From assembly GCA_973895155.1 (NCBI GenBank), contig OZ316895.1, forward strand, positions 23,436,001 through 23,500,000: a stretch of DNA of 64,000 bases, in the 5' to 3' direction. The stretch comes from Marsupella aquatica (Eukaryota > Marchantiophyta). Shown in pieces: positions 35,004 to 46,748 of this stretch. A program made the position numbers and the translations under genes. Below the pieces are notes generated by a model. It was given only the letters and a program-made list of their open reading frames with translations. It was not told the origin of the DNA and made no database searches. Positions within the stretch are counted from its first letter, which is position 1. Each line of letters begins with the position of its first letter.

Positions 35004-35424
35004 TCTTACGCGTCATATCTTATGCGCAATGGAGTAAAATTGGACTAGACAATTCAATTATAAAACTAGCCCACAACATGTTCAATCCTGGCTTATCCTC
35101 AGATGCCATGCGTACTAACTTAATATATTAATTATCAAGTGAGCACCTCCTTTTGCAAATTTTTTCTATGCCTGCACATGCCTTCCGTACCAACTCCATT
35201 AAAAGATAACGACACCCTCCTCTTTTTGGACTTTTGCAATATACGCGCTCACCACCACTGTAACACGAGCACATCATTATTCTAGCGTGACTCTTCATCT
35301 TCCACTTGAATACTTTTCTATTTAAAGTGCCTAGCCTCAACTATGAATAGAAAAGTATAAATATTGCCAAAATATATACTTTACTCACATTCTTTGAAGG
35401 TTGAAAAAACCATCATGTATGCCA
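35004..35424. other. AT-rich spacer, no gene seen
   Basis: Short frames only; no recognised signal. Confidence 0.4.
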
Positions 35425-35625
35425 ATTATTTATATTATACTATATTTTTTTCTATGCACATGTCTCTTTCTATGTTCATATGTTATGGTGTGGATATATA
35501 ATTATTTTTTTTATGAAAATAAATTATTTATATTATACTATATTCTTTTTTATGCACATGTCTCTTTCTATGTACATATGTTATGGTGTGGATATATAAA
35601 TTTTTTTTTATGAAAATAAAAATCA
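35425..35625. repeat. 99-bp tandem duplication
   Basis: ATTATTTATATTATACTATA starts at 35425 and 35524. Each copy continues with TATGCACATGTCTCTTTCTA and CATATGTTATGGTGTGGATA. The period is divisible by three, so a repeated open frame results, but the composition is AT-rich and it is read as non-coding. Confidence 0.9.
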
Positions 35626-36169
35626 TGACAAATGTATGATTATCATTTGACATCCTAAACTATAATACACAGTTGTGCCAAAAAATGACCTGGTCCTCAT
35701 TCAAATATGGAGTGTCCTTTTGGGTGATAATAATTGAAATCTATAAATATGGAACCAATAAGGGGAAAAAAATGAAAAAACCTGGTACAGGGCAGGGTGT
35801 ACACAAACTAGGTACACAAAGATGCACAAGACAGGTACTATTGTACTTTCAGGTATAGAATATGAGCTCATTACTCTTGGGAGCCCAGGTACAAGGTACA
35901 AAAGGGATAGAGGTACTCTAGAGAGGTACAGTTGTACCAGTAGAGTACAACTTACTTTTAAGAGAAAGGGAGGAGCCTAGCTTCTTTCCCTTTGGAGTTT
36001 AAAGTTCTCTATTCCAAGCCTATGTGAGCTCATAAGGGCTCTTGGCATTTAATGAGAACTTTTAAGCAACAACAACTACTGAATGGCCAGAAGAGGGAGA
36101 GTGAAGAGGAAGCGATGATAACTCACTCCTGACACGACCCTGGCCCTAGCCTCTATCCAATAAATGTAT
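35626..36169. other. spacer with clustered GGTAC words
   Basis: Between about 35780 and 35950 the words GGTAC and GTACA recur many times at irregular spacing. No gene or mobile element was recognised. Confidence 0.35.
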
Positions 36170-36435
36170 TTTTTTTGGTGCAAGCTTTTGCCAAATTCTA
36201 TCTCCCCAAAATGTGTTCATCACTTTTGCTGCCACTTTTGGCAAAAATTTGCTAGATTTTTTGCATACCATTGGCCACTCTCCCACCAAATCATGGACCT
36301 CATTTGCCAAAATCTAACCGTTATATGTAAATCTAGGGATATCTGACGAATAGGATATAATTCAAGAAAAATTGTGGAAGAATACTCCTAGCATCTCCTA
36401 CCTTTGAGAGGCTGACATTTGCCACATTGGCTAAA
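36170..36435. repeat. dispersed repeat, related to 1862-2115
   Basis: It contains GCCACTTTTGGCAAAAATTT, CATTTGCCAAAATCTAACCG and GCTGACATTTGCCACATTGG in the same order as the related words at 1862-2115. TTTGCCA and TTGGCAAA motifs recur internally. The class is unknown. Confidence 0.55.
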
Positions 36436-37129
36436 AACAAAAAATTAATGTTTTAAACCCGGAACCCCAAAGTCCCATCTCCAACCCTAACTCAATCCTG
36501 CCCTGGGTTCCAACTCCCCAACAACCCCTCAGTTGTTGTTATGCTTGCCACTTTGTTTACCACAGGAAGAGGCATGGGGTGGGGGCCAAGTTGGTCTGGG
36601 GGTGGCAGGTCCTCCAATATTGGAAAGTGTTGCAAACCACACCACTATCCCAAGGGGGCATGGTATTGGCGACTAAGGAGCCGAGTAAACTTGGATGAGG
36701 TTACCAAAGGGGTTCCATGCAAGGGGTAGGCAAATTGTTTTGTTGAAAAGTGGGCTGAGTCGTGTCATTGCCTCAAGGGGAATTGGCGTTGGGGCGGCCA
36801 AAGCCAAGAAAGCGGCCGTAGTCAACTTTAATCAAACTAAGCTTAAAGTAACCAAAAAATTGGGGTTACTAATGAGGTAGGGAAAGGGCCATTGAAAAGT
36901 CAGCCAAGCAGCGCCGTTACCCTAGGGGGTCTCGACATCGGGGCAGACAACGCCAATTAAGCTATTGCGGCGACTTTAAGTAAGAAGTTTTAAGTAAGCG
37001 GCCAATGATGGTAACTTTCAGCAAAAAGCTTAATAACGTAACAAAAACTTTGGGGTTATCAATGGGGCTTCAGGATGCAAGGGGTGGCAAAAAAGTGGCA
37101 ACAACTTAACAACTTTTTTACTTAACTTA
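36436..37129. other. spacer with internal diverged duplications
   Basis: AACCAAAAAATTGGGGTTAC at about 36849 and AACAAAAACTTTGGGGTTAT at about 37038 are related, as are nearby AAGGGG and GCGGCCAA words. No gene was seen. Confidence 0.35.
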
Positions 37130-38400
37130 ACATGGTTTACTAGCAATATTTTCAATTGTACTTAAGAACATCTTTTACTTCACAACTTACATCTTTGTCT
37201 AACGACATCCTTTACTTATCGACCATTTTGTACTTAACAAAAAATACTTAATAACATCTTTGGTGAAACATCATCTTTTACCTGATGACATCTTAGACAT
37301 AAAGACATCTTTGGCGCATCGACATCTTTTTACTTCACTACATTTTTCACATAAGAACATTTTTTCTTCACGACACCTTTGGCAACACGACATCATAGTT
37401 CTTAATGACATCTTCTTACTTCACAACATCTTTCACATATTAACGACATCTTTGGCAACATGACATCTTTTTTCTTAACGACGTCTTTGGCAACATGACA
37501 TCTTTTTTCTTAACAAAATCTGTGGCAACACAACATATTTTTTCTTAACGAAATCTTTGGCAACATGACACTTTTTTTGTTGACAACATCTTTGGCGAAA
37601 CAGCATATTTTTTCTTAACAACATATTTTGTGCAACGCATGGGTATTGAGCTATCTTCGCATATTAAGGACATGTTGGGTGAAACAACACCTTTTTACTT
37701 ATAACATCATTTACTTCACAATAACTTAGTTTGGCAAAATGACAATTTTTTCTTAACGCCATCTTTCACATAATGACATCTTTTACATTTTGGGTGACAC
37801 AAAATCTTTTGTGCAATGCACGGGTATTTTTCCTCAACGACGTCTTGGCCAACACGACATCTGTTTTCTCAATGACGTCTTGGCCAACACAACATCTTTT
37901 TTCTTAGTGTCGTCTTGCCCGACACAACATCTTTTCTCTCAACAACGTCTTGGCCAACATGACATATTTTTTCTCAACGACTTCTTTGCCAACACGACAT
38001 CCTTTGTCTCAATGACTTCTTGGCCGATACGACGTCTTTTTTATCAATGAGATCTTGGCCGACATGACATCAATTTTCTCAACGACCTCTTGGCCAATAC
38101 AACATTTTTTCTCAACAATCTCTTGGTCGACACGACATCTTTTTTCTCAACCAATTCATGGCCGACATGACATCTTGGTCGACACGACATCTTTTGTTCT
38201 GAACGACCTCTTGGCCGACATGACATCTTTTGTTATCACCTACATTTTGGCCGACATGACATCTTTTGTTCTCAACAACATCTTGGGCAACACGACATCT
38301 TTCTTCTCAACAACTTCTTGGCCGACATGATCTCTTTTGTTCTCAATGACATCTTGGCCGTGACGACATCTTTTGTGCAACGCACGGGTATTGAGCTAGT
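37130..38400 (+). mobile_element. Helitron-like element: minisatellite array and 3' terminus
   Basis: More than 1.2 kb is made of degenerate 35-40-bp units with the core TTCTCAACGAC..CTTGGCC(A/G)ACA(C/T)GACATCTTTT. The array ends in TTTTGTGCAACGCACGGG, TATTGAG and CTAGT at about 38370-38401. GTGC-AAC-GCAC can form a small hairpin about ten bases before CTAG, the arrangement expected of plant Helitron 3' ends, which insert before T. Two further degraded copies of the terminal motif occur inside (about 37627 and 37806), suggesting nested or multi-ended elements. No RepHel gene is present, so it is non-autonomous. The 5' end was not located. Confidence 0.65.
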
Positions 38401-38661
38401 AGATAATAATTCTGAATTTTCTCATCCACATGATGAGTCATGGAGTTACTGTGTAGCCCGCGGGCTGTCTAGAGGCTTCAAAAGCCTAAACCACAACTCT
38501 ACTTTATAGTTGACGCTCTATAAGTAAGATTCTCATAACCTTACAGATTTCTTTATCTTTACTTTATTGTGAAACCATTTTTTTAATATACAGAGTTGAA
38601 ATAGTGTATAATAATCTTACTGTTCAAACAATCACCTGAATATGGATGTCTTCGAACTAGC
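38401..38661. other. 3' flank of RLK2
   Basis: Between the Helitron-like terminus and the RLK2 stop codon. It should contain the RLK2 3' untranslated region. No distinct poly(A) signal was singled out. Confidence 0.4.
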
Positions 38662-40594
38662 CTACTCTATCCCCTCAAGCTCCTCCTCATTAGGACCCAT
38701 CAGCTCAGGCTTTTTTTCTCTCTTGAACGGTAAACATGTGCTGAGGAACCACTGTCCAGGGGAGAAGAGAATGCGAGGGACCTTAACAACCCCAGAGAGT
38801 ATTTGGACTACACCTCTCATCGAAGGCCGATCCTGAGGTTTGAATTGAGTGCACAACAACCCAACCTTCAGCACCATTTCCAGCTGTTTAGCGTCATACT
38901 CACCGTGGCGTTTATCGACAGTACTTAGCAGGTGACCTTCACTATGAGCACAACGTACCCATTGCACAAGACCCACATCCTTTGCAGCACTTGGAAGAAC
39001 TCTTCGGCCACATGCAACCTCTAAGCTCACGACACCAAAAGCAAAAACATCGGCTTTGTCTGAGAATTGTTGGTCAGAGAATACTTCTGGAGCAATGTAC
39101 CCCATGGTTCCGGCCATTTGCGTTCTTGCTGCGTTCCCTTGATGATCAACCATTCGAGCAATGCCAAAGTCCCCTAGCCTTGCCTTCCACTCCTTGTCCA
39201 GCAAAATATTTGAACACTTTATGTCTCGGTGGATGACTTGCTGGTTCAAGCCTTGATGCAGATAGTCGAGGCCATCTGCAGCACCAGCCAATATCTTTAA
39301 CTTTTGCGGCCAAGACAGCGAAGTCGTTCCTTGGGTTGCCTTAAACAGCACGTCGTCTAGACTGCCATTGGGCATTAGATCGTAAACAAGCATGTACTCC
39401 CTTCTTTCCGAGTCATCACAATATCCTCGAAGCTTGATCAAATTCCGGTGCCTCACCTGGCTTATGATGAAAACCTCACTCTTGAACTCCTTCATGCCCC
39501 GACTCCGGGTGGCATCACCATTCATTCTCTTGATTGCCACCTGAGTGCCGGACTTCAGCTTTCCTTTATACACAACCCCAAATCCTCCTTTCCCTAGTAT
39601 TGACTCGTCACTGAAACCTCCAGTGGACTCACTCAGCTCAGCGTACTTGAATTTCTGGGGAACTCCCTCCAATTTAAGTATCGAATCTTCTGCAGACAAT
39701 AATTAACAACAAACAATTCGTCACAAAGAGCAGAACTTCGTCGGGATCTATAGACATTCTCACTACGTACTGAACTCAACTTAATTTCAAAGTTCTCCCG
39801 GCAAAGCCTAGCTAGCCAACGTCACAACGTGATGTGATACTGATGCTTCCTCCCTTACATTTGGTTTATGGAGAACATTGCTTGTGTACATTTAGTGAAA
39901 TTTTGGTACAATGTGCCAATGAGATTATTCTACTTTGACTTGGATTTTAAATGAGTTGAGATCATCTTTCAATCATTGACTTGGATTTTAAATGAGTTGG
40001 GATCATCTTTCAAACCCTATCACATGCATGATCGAATTAAATCTAATTCTAGAACCACGGGCCAGGTGGATCGATCCCACTCCGTTGCAATCTCGGCAGT
40101 CTCGGCAGATAAAGCTGAAGATCGGTGTCCGACCAAGCCTCGTGAGCACGACGATTCTCAGGTATATTCGAAAGAACTTCAAAAGAATCAGCAATCTAAA
40201 CGGGCGGACAGAAGCGTGAGTTCAAGAAATTAAAGACAATTTACAACCCTGGGAGCTAGAGACCACCTAAGAAAACTCTCTAACACACCCATACAAAATA
40301 AGAAAGAAAGTAGCTCCACATCATCTAGGTAGACCATCTGAGGTGCCCACTCGAAAGTGGTACGTACGTGGTCAATACAGTTGGCAGTTCCTAATTCGAA
40401 GTCGGTTTGTGTCAAATAATATCTCGCAAAGCACATAGCCTCGCTGAGTGTGTAGGTCAGGCGTACGTTTCAAAGGTCTTATACAGAAGTGAACAAATGT
40501 ATGCCAGGTATTGGAATCAGCACGTGTACAAGTTCCGATCAACAGGCACAGGCAACGAAGGGCACTCACCTTGCATATGCACGGGCACCTCCAT
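38662..40594 (-). CDS. receptor-like cytoplasmic kinase, copy 2 (RLK2)
   Basis: Paralogue of RLK1. Exon 1 (40594-40570) encodes MEVPVHMQ plus one base before GTGAGTG. Exon 2 (39689-38662) starts after TCTGCAG and joins in phase, giving about 350 residues. Seen: GKGGFG glycine loop, VAIK lysine at 62, HRD in VIHRDIKCSNIL, DFG in LGDFGIAR and APE in YIAPEVF, so it should be an active Ser/Thr kinase. It ends with a short charged tail (KREKKPELMGPNEEELEG) and lacks the RLK1 extension. No secretion signal or membrane segment was seen; myristoylation is unlikely because residue 2 is Glu. Immediate signalling partners are unknown. The Helitron-like end lies about 260 bp beyond its stop codon. Confidence 0.87.
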
Positions 40595-41650
40595 ATCGTT
40601 GCAATCTCTTGGCTTAGACGACAATTCGCCGGTATGTGTATGTTTGCTGCTACTGTGAACGTCAACTTCCAGAGATAGATACATTCCATAAATACGCCTT
40701 TCCGTCGATCTCCGGCCGTCCTGGGATTCGAAAACGAATTCACATTGCACCGAACTTCCGGCCTCCTCAATTCCAGTTGATCAGTCGTAATCGCTGGAGG
40801 GATCGGTAGCAGAAGTCAGGATTCAAACCGAGCCTGACCAGTACAAGGATTTTTCGGCCTGTGCTCAGTCGAAACTGAAAACACTGCCATCAACTTGGGC
40901 AGAACGGAGAGAATACAAGGAAAGAATCACCAAATCTAGAAGAGAGAGTATTTACTGTAGCTAGTAAGACGTCCATCGAACACCCATATATACAAGCTAA
41001 CAGCTGTGAAAGACGGAAAGAATTGAAAGACAGAAAAACAGAAAAACAGGCCGGAAAACAAGCAGAGTACATATATATATATAGGTCCCCATCATCGATC
41101 GAAACCCTCCAAAGAGCCTACACAGGTAGATTCTCTTACCAGATTAGTTTGCGATTGCCTTTCGTTCAGAACAACAGCATGATGAAGAGTTTGCTGTGCA
41201 ATTTAGACAATCTAAGTAACGCTTTCAGGCAATCTAGGCCTACGTATTGTCTGATCGAAACACCGGCCGTGGCTCCATTTCTGAAAGGGACAGGCATGCG
41301 CGAGCAGTCTGTTACTGCGTTGACGCCCTGCATGCATCTCCAGTCATTCTCGACTCCAGATCTATCGATGCAAGTTGTGGGCCGAGAGTGCGTCTCTTTC
41401 ATGTGACTAATGCTCTCGGCCGCGACAGTAAGCGTCAATCTCTGACTTCCTAGTCAGCTATGGATCATTCTTCCGAATTCCTCTCGTCTTGCCTGCGAAC
41501 CATCCATAGAAGGCTGGAGCACAGGAAGGCGAGACGCTGGAAGGCTCGTCTCGCCTTCCATCTTCGATGCCTAAAGGGAACTCAGATTCAACCCATCTGA
41601 CACAAGAGGAGTTGTTTGTGCAAATCGTTGACAAGTCCACGAAAATCAAG
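40595..41650 (-). promoter_or_regulatory. long 5' leader of RLK2
   Basis: Homologous to the RLK1 and fourth-copy leaders through most of its length. Several upstream ATGs and open frames are present, the most conserved being 41297-41166. A TATA-like GTATACC on the gene strand lies at about 41656-41668. Confidence 0.55.
41166..41297 (-). other. upstream ORF in RLK2 leader (43 codons)
   Basis: It starts MPVPF, contains GLDCLKALLRLSKLHSK and ends in hydrophobic FIMLLF. In the same frame it could extend upstream to an ATG at 41438. The RLK3 leader has a similar ORF with DCLKACPTLSESHSN. The shared pattern is more conserved than the flanking leader and could encode a regulatory peptide that lowers kinase translation. 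Confidence 0.45.
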
Positions 41651-41679
41651 GAGTAGTGGTATACAGTCAGTCCCAGTGC

Positions 41680-42753
41680 ATAAGTGCACTGTCTCTAAGT
41701 GCATGGCCCCTCTCCAGGAAAAAGCCCTTTCAAAAAGGCCCATGCTGAGGGCAGTCCCTGCTAGGTGTCTTTCAATGTGCTTTTTGGGCAGGTGGCACTT
41801 GTGACATGTCCGTCACACTGTGACCATTGGATCTATGAATGGTCAGATCTGACATGTCCGTCACAGTGATTTTGGCAAGTAAGCCACTACAACTTTTTGA
41901 AAACCGCATTACATCATGCAAGCCGCAGCACCTACTGGTAGTAGCAACTGTGCAAAAATTTGCACGGAAATTAAGGAAACATTGTCTGGTACCTTTAAGG
42001 GGCCCCTGCCGTGTTTAGAGCCTACTTACACCTCCCAAATTGACCTTGGGGGTGTTACTTCCACAAATGGGCAGAAACATCAGGTCATTGTATTGGTTCC
42101 AAGGCAAGACTTATGAATTTTATTAGAAGAAAATCTGTGTCTTTCAAATACTATTTTATTTTATTTTTATTTTTAGTTTTTGAAAGGGAGCATGGCCCAG
42201 GAAATTTTATTCGGGAACACCCAGGCAAAAAGAATATATCTGCCTGGAAGGAGGAGGCAGAGAATGGGACTCGCCCAAAAACAATTAACGGGGGCTGAGA
42301 GAGAGAGCACACCCAGAGAAAATTAGGGGGGGAATCTCCCAACTGGATTGCCAGGAAGGAGGGGCAAGCCGAAGGTGGGAAGGAGGGCCCCCAATGGATA
42401 GAAGGAAAACAAAACAAAAACTACATGAACTGGAGCCAACAAACAAATCTGGTATCCGCTAGAAGTCGTGTTGAACAGCCGCCAATCACCATCTCCACTG
42501 GTTGACCACCCAAAATCTAACTTCTGCCAATGTTCATGAACCTCCTTACATGTCTGGTCTTACCCTCGCCTTGATCTCCAATATATGTGTTTGTATGGTC
42601 TGGGCTCAACAACTGCAGGATCAGCCTTGAGAACCATCAAACCGCCGCCATCCAGTACATGAGCCTAGGAGAATGAGCCAATCATCTCCCTCCTAGCCAT
42701 ATGATCTCAGCACCACATCCTCCTGCCAATAGATGTCCTGCTGCGATTGGTTC
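41680..42753. other. spacer between RLK2 promoter and solo LTR
   Basis: No gene was recognised. It ends at the target duplication GGTTC (42749-42753). Confidence 0.4.
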
Positions 42754-43097
42754 TGTTGAACTATGACATCTTGTTTCATGACGATACAATCATTACTCAT
42801 TCCATTCACACGTAGTCGACACAATCTCTACGTGGTTCACTCAGGGGTTCACCTCTTCTCCAAGGCTACATCCACACGAACACTCAAGCTTTACTCCAAG
42901 AGTAGACAAACACACATGCTCTCCCTTTTCCTCAAGTTGCTCCATTACAATGAGTAAGCACAACACACCAGCGGCTTACACTAGCCCTGGTATATACAAG
43001 GTCACACACGACTAACCTAACCTCAGCTAAGACCCTAACTATGGTTAGCCTAAGTGCCGTAACCTTTGAGTCACAAGACTAAGAGCAATCCTTAAGA
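42754..43097 (-). mobile_element. second solo LTR, 344 bp, target site duplication GGTTC
   Basis: It has the same length as the LTR at 18672-19015 and is in the opposite orientation. GGTTC flanks it at 42749-42753 and 43098-43102. Read on the minus strand it ends GTTCAACA, like the other copy, but starts TCTTAAGGATTGCTC instead of TGTTAGATATTGCTC, so its first bases are mutated. Internal matches include CTTAGCT, GAGTAAAGCTTGAGTGTTCG, GTGAACCACGTA and GTGTCGACTA. No internal genes are present. Confidence 0.87.
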
Positions 43098-43149
43098 GGT
43101 TCTACTGATGACTGGAAAGCGAAGAGATCCGTGGAATAAATTGTTTAAT

Positions 43150-43345
43150 TCAAATCTAATTTTGAGACTATAAGGTAAGAACATGAGCATCTTTTTAATC
43201 AAACATTGGAATAGTCCAAGATTCCAGCTTAATAAGGGTTTTGAGAAAATAATAATTATTTATTTTCTTCCATTTTAGAGGGTTCAAATCCTACAATGGT
43301 CGCAGGTGATGAGGAGGCCCCCACATAGTGAGACCCCCAAGATAT
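43150..43345. repeat. dispersed repeat next to the solo LTR, related to 19095-19300
   Basis: AGCATCTTTTTAATCAAA, TTGGAATAGTCCAAG, then GGTGATGAGG and AGTGAGACCCCCAAG match the block at 19095-19300 in order and orientation. Confidence 0.65.
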
Positions 43346-44789
43346 AGACCAAGGATTTTATGTCCCACAGTTGCACTTTTGCATATCAGGTCACCACAGA
43401 GCAGCTGCATTGGTTGCCACAATTCTTAAAAAAACCTCAAGTACATGCAACATCGAAATGTATTCATTGGGAGGTGCAGCCAAATCCTTCAGAAAAAATG
43501 TGAGTTCCTGCGGCATAATGACAGGATTCATGCAGAAAAATGCTAGTTCATGTTGTGTACCCTGCACTTTGCAATGGGGTTGTCGCAGGGTTGTGGTGCT
43601 TGCCACTGGGCTGTAACCACTTTAGGGGCTCCATAGGCGGGTTATGGGGATAGGGGCCTTTGCAGGTTCCTTTTGAAAGGTGGGCCTAGGTTGCCAAGGT
43701 TTCAGTTTTCCACTTTTCTTGCCAGGGCCCATCTAGTTTACTGTCATCCCACAATTTTTGGAGTTTTGATTTGCCTAACTAGCTAGCTCATAGGAGCCTG
43801 GTTATGATCTCACACAGAACGAGCATGAGTCAGAGAGTGGCAAGACTTAGTTGAATGCCAGTCATATGCAAATTTGGGTTCACCAATTGCAATGTTGTCA
43901 TTTTGATTGAGGTTGTTGTTCCGGAAATGAGGTTGTTGGGGAGGGCAAGGGTAAAAGGACACAGGAGGGCCCAAGGGAGTGTGAGACAGGTGGCAGCAGC
44001 CTCAGCATCATGAGGTCCACACAAGGTACAAGACATTACAAGGGAGAGATAGGTTTTTCTTTTTCCCTGGAGCTCCCCTTTTCTTCCTCCCCCACCCCGT
44101 GCAAGGGAGGCTGTGGGGGTCAGGGAGGGCAAGGGTGAGGGCAAGGCTACCATGTGTCCACAGAGGACATGAAGGGCCAGGACTGCACAGGCTGGTAAGG
44201 CGGGCACAGAGGGCGCGGCTGGTGAGGGGTTTAAGACTGGATCCAACGGTGCCTCAAAACCCATTTTTGAAACAAACAGTCAGGGATCATTCCCATTGAT
44301 CAAAAAATTGTAACAAACCATTGATCCCCCGGAAATCAATCATTTGGCAGGTTGGCATATATATTGATGGTATTATATTATATTTATTCTATATCATAAC
44401 TCCATGTTTCCTGGGCATAGTGCACTACAATGCCCCCAAAACAGGGCTTTAGCTCATTCAAGTATTGAGCAGCTATATATTATTGCTCATAGTGCCCTGA
44501 TAACAAGCAGTTGGCCCGCTTTAAATCATGAAAGATTTTCCACTCCTATTTCCGGTTCTTGTTCTCCTTTGTTTGAAGACAAACTCAAATTTCATGCAAA
44601 TTGAGAATATGGGTGTTTACCAAGATACCCCGCAAGAGACAAGTAAAGGACAAATTATCTCCCAAATGCCTTTTGACAGCCAACAATGATCATGGCATTC
44701 TCTTCCATAAAATACAAAAAATATAGAGAAAAACCTTGAAGGGATTAGAACAACCAGACATGCAGTTTTCCAAGACATTGTGCATAATT
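43346..44789. other. spacer, no gene called
   Basis: The longest frame (44264-43830, minus) is Ala/Leu/Pro-rich because the DNA there is built of GGC and GGG words. It shows no motif and is not called. Confidence 0.35.
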
Positions 44790-45260
44790 ATGTGCATTGG
44801 GATAACTGCATTCTGTGGATAAGTGCTGCAAAACCTATTATCAGCACTTAAGTAGCCTGCATCCATTACCAGGCTCTCCATGTATAAATATATTTAATCT
44901 GCAGGCTTCTCCATTTGGAGAGATCGACAGAATGAGATACTAAGAGAGACTGAATGGGATGTTTGTCAGACCTTTGTTCCCAATGCGTGGCTAAATCATA
45001 ATCACCTCTTGGGGTCGGTATGACGACAATGAGTGAAGGCACCTGTAGCGTCAACTTCTATCTTCTAGAAGGCAAACTGTATATCACAACATTATTTTGT
45101 TATAGACTCCCCCACTCGCTTAATCACTTTTTTTTATTGATACACTATTTCAATTTGTGGAAAATGAATCTGAGCCGATCTCCACATTTGTCAAAACACC
45201 CTGGTCTACTTTTGCAACAGGGACAGAGTGCAGCCAAACCCTCTTTTCTGCTCAGATGAT
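44790..45260. repeat. diverged copy of the RLK1 upstream flank (25940-26240)
   Basis: GATAACTGCATTCTGTGGAT, then TTGTCAGA, GAGAGACTGAATGGG, CGTGGCTAAAT, TGTAGCGTCAACTT and TATCTT follow the same order as at 25945-26260. No kinase sequence is attached. Confidence 0.5.
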
Positions 45261-46090
45261 TGAGTTACACTCGAGAGTGGAATTATATAATAGAAAGCAG
45301 ACATGTATGTAGTAATCCCTTGTTATGAGGGAAAGAGGTATCTAGTTTGAGTGTTAAGGGATTCATACTGCCCATGGGTCTCCCTAATTGGAACCTTCAA
45401 GAGCTATGGTTACCCACATAATACAAATTTCACTCTTAACAAGAGTAATTTCTTTCTTGAAATAATGGAGCAAACTTGCACCTGGCACCTCATACAAAAG
45501 AAGTGAGTGGAATGTGGAAAAAGAGAGGTCTTGCTTCCTCCTTATGTATGGGCAGTGATGGTTTAAGAAGCGTGAGATTTTCTATGTTTAGTAAAAGTGG
45601 AGGGGAAGTTTCATAACTCCTTTAATAATACTAATGTGTATGGCATTTCTCTATAAAGCACCGACCAAGACAGAGAGCCAAAATAATCACAAAGGGCATT
45701 AATGCCCTTGTTACACCCATGACCCTCACAGAATGACACGTTGACACTTTGAGAGCGATCAGTCTGAGAATAATCTAGCATTCCCTCACTTTTCCAGAAA
45801 CTGTGTCCAGGATTTGCGGGCACGACAACGGCAGCACTTCGGCGTGTTCACTCTGAGTTCTGCGTCGAATTCGAGGATGGACGACGAGACCGGAGTCGAG
45901 AGAGCAGCAAGATGAATTTGGAAGAACGATCCATGGAGGTGAGCTCGCCACTGTGGCAAAAAGATTAACCTTACTACTTTGCAGTTGTGACAAACACCCA
46001 AGTAAATTAACGCTTTCTAGGCCCAGAAGTTGCTTTATTGATGCATAATTATATATGGGAGTCGGGAGAGGAGATGAAGGGCGGCAACGA
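45261..46090. other. spacer upstream of RLK3
   Basis: A GC-richer island at about 45795-45960 has open frames on both strands, but no motif is recognisable. ATTATATATGG at about 46046 is a possible TATA box for RLK3. The conserved RLK promoter is not found here. Confidence 0.35.
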
Positions 46091-46113
46091 TCGATGGAAT
46101 AGACTGCACACGC

Positions 46114-46227
46114 ATGGCCCTAGCCTTCAAGGAAAGGAATCCCGGCCGACCTTTCCAACAACTTGTAGACATAGATTGTCTGAAAGCGTGCCCTACGTTG
46201 TCTGAATCGCACAGCAACACTTCGTGA
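46114..46227 (+). other. upstream ORF in RLK3 leader (37 codons)
   Basis: It starts MALAF and contains VDIDCLKACPTLSESHSN before a stop. It matches the RLK2 and fourth-copy upstream ORFs in the start region and the DCLK..L segment. Confidence 0.45.
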
Positions 46228-46748
46228 TGCTGTTATTCTGAACGACGCATTTGGTACGAGAATCTACTTGTCCCGGGCTCTCCAGAAGGTTTAGTTTGGA
46301 TGATGTGAAGCTACTCTACTTGTTTTGGGGAGTCTCTTTAATTTCCGTGTCTTGGTTTCTGTCTTTCACAACTGTGAGCTTGTATGGGTGTTCGATGGAC
46401 GTCTTACTACAGTAGACACTCCCTCTTCTAGATTTGGTGATTCTTTCATTCTATTCTCGCCGTTCTGTCCAAGTGGATGGCATAGTGTTTTCAATTTCGG
46501 TTGCGCACAGGCCAACGAATCCTTGTACTGCCCAGGCTCGGTTTGAACCCTAACTTCTGCTATCGATCTCTCCAGTGATTGCGCGCGACGGATCAACTGG
46601 AATTGAGGAGGGGATTTGGTGCAATGTGAGTTCGGCTTCGAATCCCAGGACGGAGATTGAGGGAAAGGAGTATGGAACGGATCTATATGTAGAGGTTGAC
46701 GTTCACAGTAGCAGGAAACCTACACCGGCGAGTTAGTGTTGGTTGGCG

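Noticed and set aside
36541-36880. Overlapping plus-strand frames as a gene
   Set aside because: Short, basic and glycine-rich from GGGG/AAGG words, with related duplicated DNA just downstream; no recognisable protein.
37790-38330. Open frames with repeating NDxLANTTSF-like residues
   Set aside because: They follow from the Helitron-like minisatellite; unit lengths vary and stops occur in every frame.
37130-38400. CRISPR-like array
   Set aside because: Units are degenerate and contiguous without unique spacers, and the sequence is eukaryotic.
39976-40233. Plus-strand frames opposite the RLK2 intron, similar to frames at 23218 and 46860-47078
   Set aside because: The similarity reflects the shared duplication; frames are not maintained over their length and no promoter or splice structure supports an antisense gene.
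43830-44264. 144-codon minus-strand frame
   Set aside because: Composition is a by-product of GGC/GGG-rich low-complexity DNA; no domain, splice context or conserved motif.
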